Shown here: positions 51,658-61,018 of the stretch, one piece after another
Layout of the letters: each line of letters begins with the position of its first letter
How positions within the stretch are numbered: position 1 is the first letter of the stretch
Notes under the pieces: model-generated
What the model saw: the letters and a program-made list of their open reading frames with translations, nothing else
The model's database searches: none
What the model was told of the DNA's origin: nothing
Translations under genes and position numbers: made by a program
Assembly (NCBI RefSeq): GCF_003024685.1
Contig: NZ_PYLQ01000001.1
Location: forward strand, 186,001 to 250,000
Direction: 5' to 3'
Length of the DNA: 64,000 bases
Origin: Faecalibacillus intestinalis
GTDB taxonomy: Bacteria > Bacillota_I > Bacilli_A > Erysipelotrichales > Coprobacillaceae

Positions 51658-52986
51658 ATGTTATTTAGTAATCGAGATTTAAAAAAATTAATTATTCCGT
51701 TAGTGATTGAACAAGTTCTAGCATTAACAATTGGGATGTTTGATACCATGATGGTCTCTCAATGTGGTCAAAGTGCAGTATCAGGTGTCAGTATTGTTGA
51801 TGGCTTGAATGTATTGATCATTAACATCTTTTCAGCCTTAGCAACAGGTGGAGCTGTTGTTTGTGCGCAGTATATTGGTAAAAAGGATAAAAAGATGGCA
51901 AGTCATAGTGCTAAACAACTTTTATTTACGATATTAGGTTTATCACTTGTTATTATGGGATTATGTATTTTATTGAATGGAAAGATTTTAAATTTGATTT
52001 TTGGACATATTGGTCATGATGTTATGGCTTATGCTAAAACGTATTTTTTCTTTTCTGCTTTGTCTTATCCTTTTATTGGTTTGTTTAATGGAGGAGCTGC
52101 TTTATTTAGATCGATGGGAAATAGTAAAGTAGCAATGACAAATTCATTTTATATGAATATTGGAAATATTGTTTTAAACTATATCTTTATTTTTATTTTA
52201 AATATGTCTGTTAAAGGGGCAGCTATTGCAACCTTACTTTCAAGAATGTTCTGTTCGTTTATTATTTTATATATGTTATTAAATAAGGAACATACAATTT
52301 ATATTGATACATATTTTAAATATCATTTTGATTTTGCAACAGTGAAAAAGATTTTACAAATAGGGATTCCTAATGGTTTAGAAAATGGAATGTTTCAAAT
52401 GGGGAAAATTCTTGTTCAAAGACTCGTTTCTACTTTTGGAACAGCAGCGATTGCTGCTCATGCGGTAGCGTTTAGTTTAACATCTATTGCAGTTGTTCCA
52501 GGAATGGCTTTAGGACTTGCTATTTTAACAGTGGTTGGACAATGTATAGGAGCTAATGATTATCAACAAGCTAAATATTATACAAAGAAACTGATGATTA
52601 TTGCTTATTTATCAACAATCGTAGCAGCTGGTATTTTATTAGTGGGTGTAAGATACATATTAAAACTTTATGCCTTACCACAAGCAACAGCCAATCTTGC
52701 AGTTTCAATGGTTTCACTCCATTGTGTATTTGATTTCTTTATTTGGCCGATGGCATTTTCTTTCCCAAATACTTTACGTGCAGCCAATGATGCCACTTAT
52801 ACAATGATTGTTTCTACATTTTCAATGTGGACATTCCGTTTTGCTTTAAGCTATGTTTTTGCTTTGTATTTACACATGGGTGTCATTGGTGTTTGGTGGG
52901 CCATGATTGTTGACTGGATTTTTAGAGCTATTTGTTTTATGATTAGATATAAATCCAATAAATGGATGAATAGAACATTAGTATAG
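51658..52986 (+). CDS. MATE-family multidrug efflux transporter
   Basis: 442 aa with twelve hydrophobic segments in two MATE repeats (LIIPLVIEQVLALTIGMFDTMMVS near 11 and ILQIGIPNGLENGMFQMGKIL near 237). It is distinct in sequence from the MATE at 19302. It should export drugs or metabolites using an ion gradient. AGGAAGTGAAGTT precedes the ATG. Ten bases separate it from pepD, and a joint transcript with the peptidase and exonuclease genes is likely. Confidence 0.88.
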   Translation: MLFSNRDLKKLIIPLVIEQVLALTIGMFDTMMVSQCGQSAVSGVSIVDGLNVLIINIFSALATGGAVVCAQYIGKKDKKMASHSAKQLLFTILGLSLVIMGLCILLNGKILNLIFGHIGHDVMAYAKTYFFFSALSYPFIGLFNGGAALFRSMGNSKVAMTNSFYMNIGNIVLNYIFIFILNMSVKGAAIATLLSRMFCSFIILYMLLNKEHTIYIDTYFKYHFDFATVKKILQIGIPNGLENGMFQMGKILVQRLVSTFGTAAIAAHAVAFSLTSIAVVPGMALGLAILTVVGQCIGANDYQQAKYYTKKLMIIAYLSTIVAAGILLVGVRYILKLYALPQATANLAVSMVSLHCVFDFFIWPMAFSFPNTLRAANDATYTMIVSTFSMWTFRFALSYVFALYLHMGVIGVWWAMIVDWIFRAICFMIRYKSNKWMNRTLV

Positions 52987-52996
52987 GGGAATATAT

Positions 52997-54409
52997 ATGG
53001 AAAAAGTAGAATATTATTTTAGAGAAATTTCAAAGATTCCAAGAGGATCTTACAATGAAAAAGCAATTTGTGATTATGTGGAAAACTTTGCTAAAGAAAG
53101 AAATATAAAATATGTAAGGGACAAAATGCATAATATCGTGCTTTTTAAAGAAGCAACAAAAGGCTATGAAGATCATGAAACAGTCATGTTAGAAGGACAT
53201 ATGGATATGGTCTGTGAAAAAAATAATGATAGTGATCATGATTTTTCAAAAGATTCCATTGAACTTATTGAAGAAGATGGTTTTTTACATGCCAATAAAA
53301 CAACATTAGGAGCGGATGATGGTGTTGGTGTTTGTTATATGCTTGCTTTACTAGATGATGAAAGCTTAAAACATCCAGCTTTAGAATGTGTTTTTACCGT
53401 TCAAGAAGAAGTAGGACTTAATGGAGCAATGGGTCTTGATAAAAGTATTTTAAAAGCGAAAAAGATGGTTGGACTTGATAGGGGGAAAGAAAAAATTATT
53501 ACTGTAAGCTGTTCTGGAGGAAGAAGAGCTGTTGTTGAAAAAGAACTTTCTTATCTAAAAAACGAATCACCTTGTTATCAACTTTATGTGGGTGGCTTAC
53601 AAGGAGGACATTCAGGAGGCGTTATTCATTTAGAAAGAGGAAACGCTAATGTGATTATGACACGTGTCTATTATCATCTTTCTTTAAATAACATTGAATT
53701 TTTATTAGGAAGTTTTAAAGGTGGTTTAAAAGATAATGCGATTCCTAGAGAATGTGTCAGTATCTTTGCTTCAAATGATGATTTTAAAAAAATCAAAGAA
53801 GTTGTTTTAAAAGTAGAAAATGATTTAAAAGAAGAATTAAAAGAAAGTGATGAACATGTATTTGTTCGTTTAGAAAAAGTAGATTCTTTAAATGAAGTGA
53901 TTTCAGTTAAAGAAAGCCAAGATATTATTTCAATGATGTATTTAATGCCTAATGGCTTTATGCATAAATCTTTAAAAATGGATCTTACCAATATTTCTTT
54001 AAATATGGGTGTAGTGGAAATGAATGAAAAATTCAATATTTATTTTTCAATTCGTTCTCCAATGGAATCGGCTAAAGATGAATTATCAAACAAATTGAGT
54101 TTAATTGCATCAATGTTTCAGGCAAAATATGTTTTAGATAATAACTATCCAGGATGGAATTACGATGAAGGTTCAAAACTTAGAAAACAATATGTTGATT
54201 TTGTAAAAGAAACAGAAGGAGTTACTTTAAAAGAAGAAGGAACTCACAGTGGATTAGAAACAGGTATTTTTAAAGGAGCACTTGGTAATCTCGATATTAT
54301 TACTTTAGGACCTGATATGTTTGATATTCATACACCTGATGAAAGATTAAATATGAATTCATTTTATAAATGTTATCAAAGATTAATTCATTTTTTAGAG
54401 AGATTATAA
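52997..54409 (+). CDS. pepD: Aminoacyl-histidine dipeptidase (PepD, M20 family)
   Basis: 470-aa zinc peptidase that splits Xaa-His and related dipeptides in the cytosol. Metal and active-site elements: LEGHMDMVCEKNND (about 64-77), TLGADDGVGVCYMLALL (about 101-117), TVQEEVGLNGAMGLD (about 134-148) and the late HSGLETGIFKGALG (about 415-428) with a zinc-binding HS. The insert for dimerisation is present, and the length is normal. One base separates it from the exonuclease gene. It contributes to use of imported peptides. Confidence 0.92.
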   Translation: MEKVEYYFREISKIPRGSYNEKAICDYVENFAKERNIKYVRDKMHNIVLFKEATKGYEDHETVMLEGHMDMVCEKNNDSDHDFSKDSIELIEEDGFLHANKTTLGADDGVGVCYMLALLDDESLKHPALECVFTVQEEVGLNGAMGLDKSILKAKKMVGLDRGKEKIITVSCSGGRRAVVEKELSYLKNESPCYQLYVGGLQGGHSGGVIHLERGNANVIMTRVYYHLSLNNIEFLLGSFKGGLKDNAIPRECVSIFASNDDFKKIKEVVLKVENDLKEELKESDEHVFVRLEKVDSLNEVISVKESQDIISMMYLMPNGFMHKSLKMDLTNISLNMGVVEMNEKFNIYFSIRSPMESAKDELSNKLSLIASMFQAKYVLDNNYPGWNYDEGSKLRKQYVDFVKETEGVTLKEEGTHSGLETGIFKGALGNLDIITLGPDMFDIHTPDERLNMNSFYKCYQRLIHFLERL

Positions 54410-54410
54410 G

Positions 54411-54980
54411 ATGTTAGAACTTATTAAAGTAAAATATGATCAAGATGTCAAAAAACAATTAGAAAAAAGATTTATTGCTTTTGACGTAGAAACAACAGGT
54501 TTGAATCCAAAAGAGGAAAGAATTATTGAATTAGGAGCTGTTCTTTTTGAAAATGGACAAGCTGTTCAAAAATTTAATACACTTGTCAATGCTGAAGTAG
54601 AAGTCTCTGAGTTTATTTCTAATTTGACACATATTACCAATGAGATGTTAGAAAATCAACCACGAGAAGAAAAAGCATACGAGATGTTCCAAGAGTTTAT
54701 GAAAGAGGCTCTTGAAGGCAAAGTGATTGTTTGTGCGCATAATGCGAAATTTGATATGTCGTTTTTAAGAGAAACTTTTTATAGATTAGACTTAGATGGA
54801 AAAATTTGTTATGTAGATACTTTACAACTTTCAAGAAAATATATCCATGGACCATATAATTATAAGCAAGGAACAATAGCTCATTATTTGCATATAAAAA
54901 ATGAAAATGCACATCGTGCTTATGATGACGCTTATGTGTGTGGTCAAATATTAAACTATATACTAAAGGGAAGCAATTAA
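54411..54980 (+). CDS. DEDDh-type 3'-5' exonuclease (DNA polymerase III epsilon-like)
   Basis: 189 aa. Exo I FIAFDVETTGLNPKEERIIELGAV (about 22-45) supplies the first Asp and Glu. Exo II is HNAKFDMSFLRETF (about 110-123), and Exo III is HRAYDDAYVCGQILNYIL (about 167-184) with the His and Asp of the DEDDh class. It degrades single-stranded DNA or RNA ends; whether it proofreads cannot be told, since it is not fused to PolC. The last codons and terminator are duplicated 1.4 kb downstream. Confidence 0.88.
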   Translation: MLELIKVKYDQDVKKQLEKRFIAFDVETTGLNPKEERIIELGAVLFENGQAVQKFNTLVNAEVEVSEFISNLTHITNEMLENQPREEKAYEMFQEFMKEALEGKVIVCAHNAKFDMSFLRETFYRLDLDGKICYVDTLQLSRKYIHGPYNYKQGTIAHYLHIKNENAHRAYDDAYVCGQILNYILKGSN

Positions 54981-54984
54981 GCTT
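54949..54984 (+). repeat. Direct repeat, left copy (exonuclease 3' end plus terminator)
   Basis: 36 bases that match 56369-56404 with two mismatches; the last 27 (54958-54984) are identical. The repeat covers the final codons (ILKGSN), the stop and the left arm, loop and half the right arm of the terminator. The copies bracket the Mrr-like gene. Confidence 0.85.
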
Positions 54985-54993
54985 TCCTCTTTT
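54967..54993 (+). terminator. Terminator of the pepD-exonuclease unit
   Basis: Stem AGGGAAGC (54967-54974) with GCTTTCCT (54981-54988), one G-U pair, and a short T-run. Confidence 0.75.
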
Positions 54994-55356
54994 AAATTAA
55001 ATAATAATTTCATAAATTAACGGATAGTAGTAATCAAAGTTGTTAAGAAAATTTTATATTTAAGGTACAAAATCTATGATATATGAAAAATTATTAATAT
55101 AAAAAATTTCCATATTTGTACAATAAATCATATGCAAGAGAGAAATAATATGTAAAAATAGATATAGGTGTAAATATTAATTGCATAGAGAGTATAATTA
55201 TGCAGGTTCAGTTTACAAAGAAAGCTGATACATCAAAATCTATATATCAAGCGAATTATTAAGAAGAATGATAATGTTGAAAAAAGAGTTTGCTCGCATG
55301 ATAGAAGAATTAGATTATGATGTTGGGCCTGTTTATGTAAAAAATGGGGGGATAAT
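54994..55356. other. Island leader without a recognisable gene
   Basis: AT-rich sequence with short frames only: a 20-codon frame from 55201 (MQVQFTKKADTSKS) and a 33-codon frame at 55274-55375 (MLKKEFARMIEELDYD) that overlaps the start of the Mrr-like gene. Neither has a convincing ribosome site. They may be scraps of genes lost from the island. No tRNA or integrase is seen. Confidence 0.5.
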
Positions 55357-56271
55357 ATGTATTATGACACATTAAATTCTGAACAACAAATTTCTTTTTT
55401 AATTAAACCTATTATTGAAGTTCTACAAGAAGCAGGTGGTCAATTAGAGCGTTCTGAGATAAGAGATAGAATTAGTGAAAAAGACGAGCATATTGCTGAA
55501 TTTGAACAAAAACTTTATACATCTATTAAGACAGGTAATCAGTATAAAAAGTTTGATTTTAAGTTCAATTTTGCTCTTAAAGAACTAAGTTACGTTGGTT
55601 TCCTTGTGTATGAAAAGTATAAACCTCTTGTTACTTTAACGGCAAAAGGGTCCGCTCTGGATTTAGATAATTTCGACGTTAAAACAGAAGTGCGTGAAAA
55701 GGCAGCAATTTATTGGGAAGAAAAAGCTTCTAAAAATAAAAATAAAGATAAAGTAGTCAATGTAGAAGATGAATTTGAAGATGATATCAAATCTAATGAA
55801 GATGATATTCTGGATGATGTAAAGGTTAAACTCCAAAGTGCTATTGCTAATATGACACCTAAGAAGTTTGAACAGTTTTCTAGAGCATTACTTACAAAGA
55901 TGGGGGTACAGTTTACCGATAAAGGAATAAAAGTTTCAAATGACGGAGGTATTGATGGTTATGGGTATCATATGGATGATGATGACTTTAGAACAACTCG
56001 AGTGGTAATTCAATGTAAGAGATATAATACTGCACCTGTAAGTGAACCTGATATTAATCAATTTTTGGGTGCTATGAATAAGTTTCAAGCTGATTATGGT
56101 GTTTTTATTACAAATAGTAGATTTACAAATGCTGCGAGAATAGCTGCAAGAGAAGGAACACCGATAACATTGATTGATGGGAATGATCTTATAAGATTAA
56201 TAATAAAATATGAGTTGTTCATTACTCCAATTACAACTTATGTATTAGATGAATTTTATAACGAAGAGTAG
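55357..56271 (+). CDS. Mrr-type restriction endonuclease (type IV-like)
   Basis: 304 aa. An N-terminal winged-helix Mrr_N domain (about 1-110: FLIKPIIEVLQEAGGQLERSEIRDRI) probably reads DNA. An acidic linker follows (VEDEFEDDIKSNEDDIL). The C-terminal PD-(D/E)XK domain (about 165-300) has MTPKKFEQFSRALLTKMG, the catalytic Asp in SNDGGIDGYG and the QxK in VVIQCKRY, and GVFITNSRFTNAARIAAR. Such enzymes cut methylated DNA and need no methylase; none is present. GGGGGGATAAT precedes the ATG. It is the only intact gene of the second terminator-bounded island. Confidence 0.88.
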   Translation: MYYDTLNSEQQISFLIKPIIEVLQEAGGQLERSEIRDRISEKDEHIAEFEQKLYTSIKTGNQYKKFDFKFNFALKELSYVGFLVYEKYKPLVTLTAKGSALDLDNFDVKTEVREKAAIYWEEKASKNKNKDKVVNVEDEFEDDIKSNEDDILDDVKVKLQSAIANMTPKKFEQFSRALLTKMGVQFTDKGIKVSNDGGIDGYGYHMDDDDFRTTRVVIQCKRYNTAPVSEPDINQFLGAMNKFQADYGVFITNSRFTNAARIAAREGTPITLIDGNDLIRLIIKYELFITPITTYVLDEFYNEE

Positions 56272-56368
56272 TTGAAAAAATATTTGAAGTAGTTGGTAAA
56301 AATATGTAAAGTTGTACAAGTAAATTTTTTAACGATATGTTCTATTTCTATTGCTTAAGTTTTTTTGT

Positions 56369-56404
56369 TATTAAATCATATACTAAAGGGAAGCAATTAA
56401 GCTT
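56369..56404 (+). repeat. Direct repeat, right copy
   Basis: Matches 54949-54984 over 36 bases with two mismatches. It contains exonuclease-derived codons with no exonuclease gene in front, so it appears to be the far junction of an inserted segment. Confidence 0.85.
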
Positions 56405-56409
56405 CCCTT
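56386..56409. terminator. Bidirectional terminator serving metH
   Basis: Perfect 9-bp stem AAGGGAAGC (56386-56394) with GCTTCCCTT (56401-56409) built from the right repeat copy and overlapping the metH stop codon. Confidence 0.75.
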
Positions 56410-58753
56410 ATATAATATCATTTAATAAATTAACAGCAGCCATAGCATCTTTTGTATAGTAGTCTGCTTGGATATCTTGAGCGATATCTTCTGTTAAGAC
56501 AGCACCACCAACAAAGATAGGACACATCTTTTCTTCTTGTTTTAAAAGATGAATAGTTTCTTCCATAGAAACAACAGTTGTTGTCATTAAAGCAGATAAT
56601 CCAATGGCTTTAGGTTGATGTTTATGATAAGCTTCTAAGATTGTTTTAGAAGGAACATCTTTTCCTAAATCAATCACTTGATAACCATAACTTTCTAAAA
56701 CAACTTTTACTATATTTTTTCCAATATCATGGATATCTCCATGAACAGTTGCAATTAAAACAGGGCCTTTAGAAGATTCAGTTGTTTTAAAAGTTTGTTT
56801 GATAACATCAAAAGCAATTTTACTTGCTTCTGCAGATTGAATAAGCTGAGGTAAAAAGATTTTACCTGTTTCATAATCTTTTCCTATTTGATCTAAAGCA
56901 GGAATAAGTATTTCATTGACGATTGCTAAACCATCTTGTTTTTCTAAAGCAAGTTCCGTTGCTTTTTTGACTTCATCTTTTAATCCATGTAAAACAACAT
57001 CATTTAATGAAAATGAAGTAGTTTGTTTTGGTAATACAACTTGACTTTGAGCTTGTTTTTGAATGTAATTTGTTGCATCTTGATCATAATTATAAAGTAC
57101 ATTAAATGCATCAATTGTATTCATTAATTCTTGATCTAATGGGTTGATAATTGGTAAATCAAGTCCAGCAGACATAGCCATTGCTAAAAATGTTTTATTA
57201 AGTAATGGTCGATTAGGTAAACCAAAGGAAACATTACTGACACCTAAAACAGTATGGACACCCAATGTTTTAACCATAGAAACAGCTTTGATTGTTTCCA
57301 TGACTTCTTTTTGTTGAGCAGAAGCGGTTAAAACAAGACAGTCAATAATGATATCTTTTTTGTCAATGCCATATTCTTTTGCTTTGTTAATAATCTTTTT
57401 AGCGATTTCAAATCTTTGCTCAGCCTTTGGAGGAATGCCATTTTCATCTAAGGCTAAGCCAATGACAACACCACCATATTTTTTTACAACGGGGAAGACG
57501 GCTTCCATGGTTTCATCTTTCCCGTTGACAGAGTTAATAAGTGGTTTTCCATTATAATAACGACAAGCTTCTTCAATTGCTTGGAAATTAGAACTATCAA
57601 TTTGTAAAGGAAGTTGAATAACTTCTTGTAATAATTTAATAACATGCTTCATAACTTTTGGTTCATCAATACCAGGTAAACCGACATTGACATCTAAAAC
57701 ATGAGCTCCTGCTTGTTCTTGTTTGATGGCTTCTACAACAAGTTCATCATAACGTTCTTCTTTTAAAGCCGTTTTTAATTTTTTCTTTCCTGTTGGATTT
57801 AATCTTTCTCCACAAACAACAACATGTTTTCCAAATTCAACAGTTGTTGTTCCTGAAGAGACACGTGTCAACGAAGAAACTTCTCTTGGAGTCACTGTTG
57901 TTGGGCAGTTTTCTTTTAATTTTTGAATAAATTCAGGGGTTGTTCCACAACATCCACCAACGATAGCGATTCCTTTTTTGACAAGAGGAACGATTGCCTC
58001 AATAAATTTATCTGCTTTCATTGGATAAACGGTTTGTCCGTCTTCTAAAAGAGGGAGACCCGCATTTGGTTGAATCATCACAGGGAAAGAGGTACTTTCT
58101 AAAATATTTTCAATAATAGGAGCCATTTCATTTGGTCCTAAAGAACAGTTAATTCCTAAAGCGTCCACTTTTAATCCTTCTAAGACATTGACCATTGTAA
58201 GAGGATCACAGCCTGATAAACTACGACCATTTGTTTCAAAGGTCATTGTTGCAAAAACAGGAAGATCACTACATTCTTTGACAGCTAAAATACTCGCTTT
58301 TAATTCATAAATATCTGTCATTGTTTCAAATAAAACAACATCAATATCCTCTTTTACAAGTTCTACCATTTGCTTAACGCTTTGATAAACTTCATCAAAA
58401 GTTAAAGTTCCCATCGGTTCCATCAGTTTTCCAATAGGACCAATATCTAAAGCAATATAAGCTTCTGGTTTGATTTTTTTAGCTTCTTTTGCATTTTGAA
58501 TAGCCGCTAAAATCACTTCTTGATAACTATATTTATGTTGTTCTAATTTAAGGGGATTTGCGCCAAATGTATTGGTTGTAATAAAATCAGCTCCTGCTTT
58601 TAAATAACGATGATGGATATCAATAATTATTTTAGGATGTTCAATATTATAATATTCTGGAATTTCTCCAGCCTTCATTCCTAGTTCTTGAAGTTGTGAA
58701 CCAAAACCACCATCAAAAATAAGAAGATCTTTATTTAATCTTTCGCGTAACAT
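56408..58753 (-). CDS. metH: Cobalamin-dependent methionine synthase without activation domain
   Basis: 781 aa. It transfers the methyl group of 5-methyl-THF through cobalamin to homocysteine. The Hcy domain (1-290) has the zinc cysteines in LGINCSLGP and VGGCCGTTPEF. The pterin domain (about 310-560) has GERLNPTGKKK and HVLDVNVGLPGIDEP. The B12 cap and binding domains (about 585-781) have GDIHDIGKNIV, whose His ligates cobalt, and IGLSALMTTTV. The SAM-binding reactivation domain of long MetH is absent, and the adjacent gene supplies it. Starts inside the 3' end of that gene (19-base overlap). Confidence 0.93.
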   Translation of the reverse strand: MLRERLNKDLLIFDGGFGSQLQELGMKAGEIPEYYNIEHPKIIIDIHHRYLKAGADFITTNTFGANPLKLEQHKYSYQEVILAAIQNAKEAKKIKPEAYIALDIGPIGKLMEPMGTLTFDEVYQSVKQMVELVKEDIDVVLFETMTDIYELKASILAVKECSDLPVFATMTFETNGRSLSGCDPLTMVNVLEGLKVDALGINCSLGPNEMAPIIENILESTSFPVMIQPNAGLPLLEDGQTVYPMKADKFIEAIVPLVKKGIAIVGGCCGTTPEFIQKLKENCPTTVTPREVSSLTRVSSGTTTVEFGKHVVVCGERLNPTGKKKLKTALKEERYDELVVEAIKQEQAGAHVLDVNVGLPGIDEPKVMKHVIKLLQEVIQLPLQIDSSNFQAIEEACRYYNGKPLINSVNGKDETMEAVFPVVKKYGGVVIGLALDENGIPPKAEQRFEIAKKIINKAKEYGIDKKDIIIDCLVLTASAQQKEVMETIKAVSMVKTLGVHTVLGVSNVSFGLPNRPLLNKTFLAMAMSAGLDLPIINPLDQELMNTIDAFNVLYNYDQDATNYIQKQAQSQVVLPKQTTSFSLNDVVLHGLKDEVKKATELALEKQDGLAIVNEILIPALDQIGKDYETGKIFLPQLIQSAEASKIAFDVIKQTFKTTESSKGPVLIATVHGDIHDIGKNIVKVVLESYGYQVIDLGKDVPSKTILEAYHKHQPKAIGLSALMTTTVVSMEETIHLLKQEEKMCPIFVGGAVLTEDIAQDIQADYYTKDAMAAVNLLNDII

Positions 58754-59385
58754 GTTTGACCTCTCTTTCTAAAATTACAATCTTTTATATGTAAACAATT
58801 CTGACATGTTTTTTCTTTTCTGTTATCACCTAAACCAATCAAACCAATCATTGATTTTTGTGGTAATAAAATATTACTTTCTTGGACAGTCAAACCAATT
58901 TTTTTAGAACTTTCGATAATGAAAGCAAGCTCTTTATTGAGTTCAATAGGGACACGACCATAACCAGGACAAAAACGAAACGTTCTTTTACCAATCAGTT
59001 GTTCATTTTCATATTCATCACATTTCACTTCTAAAAAACTACTGGCGACAGCATCAAAAATCGTCGCTTTGGTCATGTCAATATGACTGTAATAATGAGA
59101 TCTTTTTTCTACCTGTAATCCTAAAGTACAGCCAATAATAACAACATTATGACAATTTTGAAATAAATCATTCAAGTCTGGGTAATCGAGATTTAAAGAA
59201 ATTTCATCAATTCTTAAAGGATGAAAAGAAAGAGGAAATTTACGATAAGTTACTCTAAAAGAACTCATTTTTTCAATTTCCTCTATGCATTCATCAATCA
59301 AAACATTCATTTTTTCATCAAGTATTTGATGATGATATCCTAAATACTTTAAAGCATTTTCTTTAAGCTTTGAAAAATTCATCAC
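58735..59385 (-). CDS. Methionine synthase activation subunit
   Basis: 216-aa protein of the vitamin B12-dependent methionine synthase activation-domain type, made as a separate polypeptide. FRFCPGYGRVPIELNKEL (about 140-157) is the RxxxGY-like SAM-binding part of the activation domain, followed by LLPQKSMIGLIGLGD. The C-terminus carries CQNCLHIKDCNFRKRGQTC, a possible metal site. It should reductively remethylate oxidised cobalamin on the MetH protein encoded next. It overlaps both neighbours, metF by 23 bases and metH by 19, which implies equal synthesis. Confidence 0.85.
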   Translation of the reverse strand: MMNFSKLKENALKYLGYHHQILDEKMNVLIDECIEEIEKMSSFRVTYRKFPLSFHPLRIDEISLNLDYPDLNDLFQNCHNVVIIGCTLGLQVEKRSHYYSHIDMTKATIFDAVASSFLEVKCDEYENEQLIGKRTFRFCPGYGRVPIELNKELAFIIESSKKIGLTVQESNILLPQKSMIGLIGLGDNRKEKTCQNCLHIKDCNFRKRGQTCYAKD

Positions 59386-60250
59386 GAATATATTCTGTTC
59401 TTTTTAAAATTTCTTTTGCAATCTCTGGTTTATTCATTGTATAAATATGTATTCCATCTACACCATGAGTCATTAAATCGATGATTTGATAAGTTGCATA
59501 GTGTAAACCAACTTCCCTTCCCGCTTTAGGATTTCCAGCAAAACGATCAATCATCGCTGCTAAATCAAACGGAACAGAACAATTTGACATTTTTGCGATA
59601 TTTTTTAACTGTTTTGGATTATGAGCAGGCATAATTCCTGCAAGAATAGGGACATGGATTCCAATTTTTCTTGCTTCTCTGACTAGACGATAATAATATT
59701 GATTGTCATAAAAAATTTGTGTAACGAGGTATTTTGCACCAGCATCGACTTTTTTCTTTAGGTTTAAAAGATCTTCTTCAAAGTTTTTAGCTTCATAATG
59801 TGTTTCTGGATAACATCCACCAGATAAACAAAAATCATTAGGAAAGTTTTCTTCAATGAATTCATTTAATTCACTGGCATATTTAAAATCACCATGATTA
59901 ATACCATCACTATCTTTAGGATAGTCGCCACGTAAAGAAAGGACATTTTCGATACCATTTTCTTTAAGTTCTTCTAGAATTTCTTTGATTTCATCTTTTG
60001 TATTATTCATACATGTTAAATGAGCTACAGATTCAATACCATATTTCTTTTTAATAGTAGAAGCAATTTTACAAGTATTTTTAGATGTAGAACCATTTGC
60101 TCCATATGTAACAGAAATAAAATCTGGATTTAATTTTGCTAGTTCATCAATGGTTGCATAAATAGATGTGATATCATTTTCATTGTTTTTTGGTGGGAAT
60201 ATTTCAAAAGACAATGTAGGTCTTTTATTTAATAATTCATTAATTTTCAT
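59363..60250 (-). CDS. metF: 5,10-methylenetetrahydrofolate reductase
   Basis: 295-aa FAD enzyme that makes the methyl-THF used by MetH. The barrel shows LSFEIFPPKN (14-23) with the catalytic Glu, ISVTYGANGSTSK, AHLTCMN, NVLSLRGDYP (FAD contact Arg-Gly-Asp) and YLVTQIFYDN. Length is typical. First gene of a three-gene methionine operon. The 93-base region upstream holds no recognisable SAM, T-box or cobalamin riboswitch. Confidence 0.95.
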   Translation of the reverse strand: MKINELLNKRPTLSFEIFPPKNNENDITSIYATIDELAKLNPDFISVTYGANGSTSKNTCKIASTIKKKYGIESVAHLTCMNNTKDEIKEILEELKENGIENVLSLRGDYPKDSDGINHGDFKYASELNEFIEENFPNDFCLSGGCYPETHYEAKNFEEDLLNLKKKVDAGAKYLVTQIFYDNQYYYRLVREARKIGIHVPILAGIMPAHNPKQLKNIAKMSNCSVPFDLAAMIDRFAGNPKAGREVGLHYATYQIIDLMTHGVDGIHIYTMNKPEIAKEILKRTEYIRDEFFKA

Positions 60251-60343
60251 ACAGCTACCTCACTTTTATTGATTATTATATTGAAAAAAGAATAAATAGT
60301 AAATGATTAAATAATTGTAGTTTGTTATAGCTTAAATCTATAA

Positions 60344-60877
60344 CTATTTTTCTTCTATTATTGATTCAGCAATGTTGTTTAAAGAATAACTTAGTGTTGA
60401 AAGAGAAGCAATAAGTAAAAATAAATCATGATATTGATTTATATCTAATTGATAATCTTTAATTATTTGTTGAATCATTTTTTGCAGTTGTTGATTTATA
60501 GAATGTTTGATTTCAATAAAATGATCATATAACTTTGATAAATCAGTATTACTTTCATAAATAGGAATAAGTAAATCTTTAATTTCTTGAATGGATAGAT
60601 TGTTTTTTAATTGATAAATCATTAACATTTGAATAATTTGTTCCTTAGTGTATTTTTTCCCTTTTACAGGCGTAATGACTTTTGCTTTGGAATAATTATT
60701 GATCATGGTTTTAGTAAGTAATTTATCATCTTCATTTTTTTTATGATTTGCTAGATGGATTTCAAAAAGAGTCATAATTTGATCCATATAGAGATCTAAA
60801 TCAGGAATATCTTTAGACATAATAGAACTTTTTTGACTTTCTTTTTCAACAAGAGTTTCTAGTGTTTCTTTATTCAT
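60344..60877 (-). CDS. DUF1836 protein (MerR-like helix-turn-helix)
   Basis: 177 aa. The N-terminal half (LTKTMINNYSKAKVITPVKGKKYTKEQIIQMLMIYQLKNNLSIQEIKDLL, about 53-102) follows the winged-helix plus wing pattern of DUF1836, which is related to MerR regulators. The rest is helical and may form a dimer or ligand domain. The function is unknown, though DNA binding is likely. It is transcribed alone, divergent from lspA. Confidence 0.82.
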   Translation of the reverse strand: MNKETLETLVEKESQKSSIMSKDIPDLDLYMDQIMTLFEIHLANHKKNEDDKLLTKTMINNYSKAKVITPVKGKKYTKEQIIQMLMIYQLKNNLSIQEIKDLLIPIYESNTDLSKLYDHFIEIKHSINQQLQKMIQQIIKDYQLDINQYHDLFLLIASLSTLSYSLNNIAESIIEEK

Positions 60878-61018
60878 AATTTCACCTCATATTTATTTTA
60901 TAGATTATCATATTTTTTTGCAATATAAACTATTTGAAATGGTTTTAAATACTACATATTTAAAAAAGTCATACTAGGATTTTAAAAAGCTTTATTGTAT
61001 AATGTCCTTGGTGATTAG

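Noticed and set aside
60251-60343. SAM, T-box or cobalamin riboswitch before metF
   Set aside because: The region is only 93 bases, AT-rich, and lacks the conserved boxes and a terminator hairpin of these elements.
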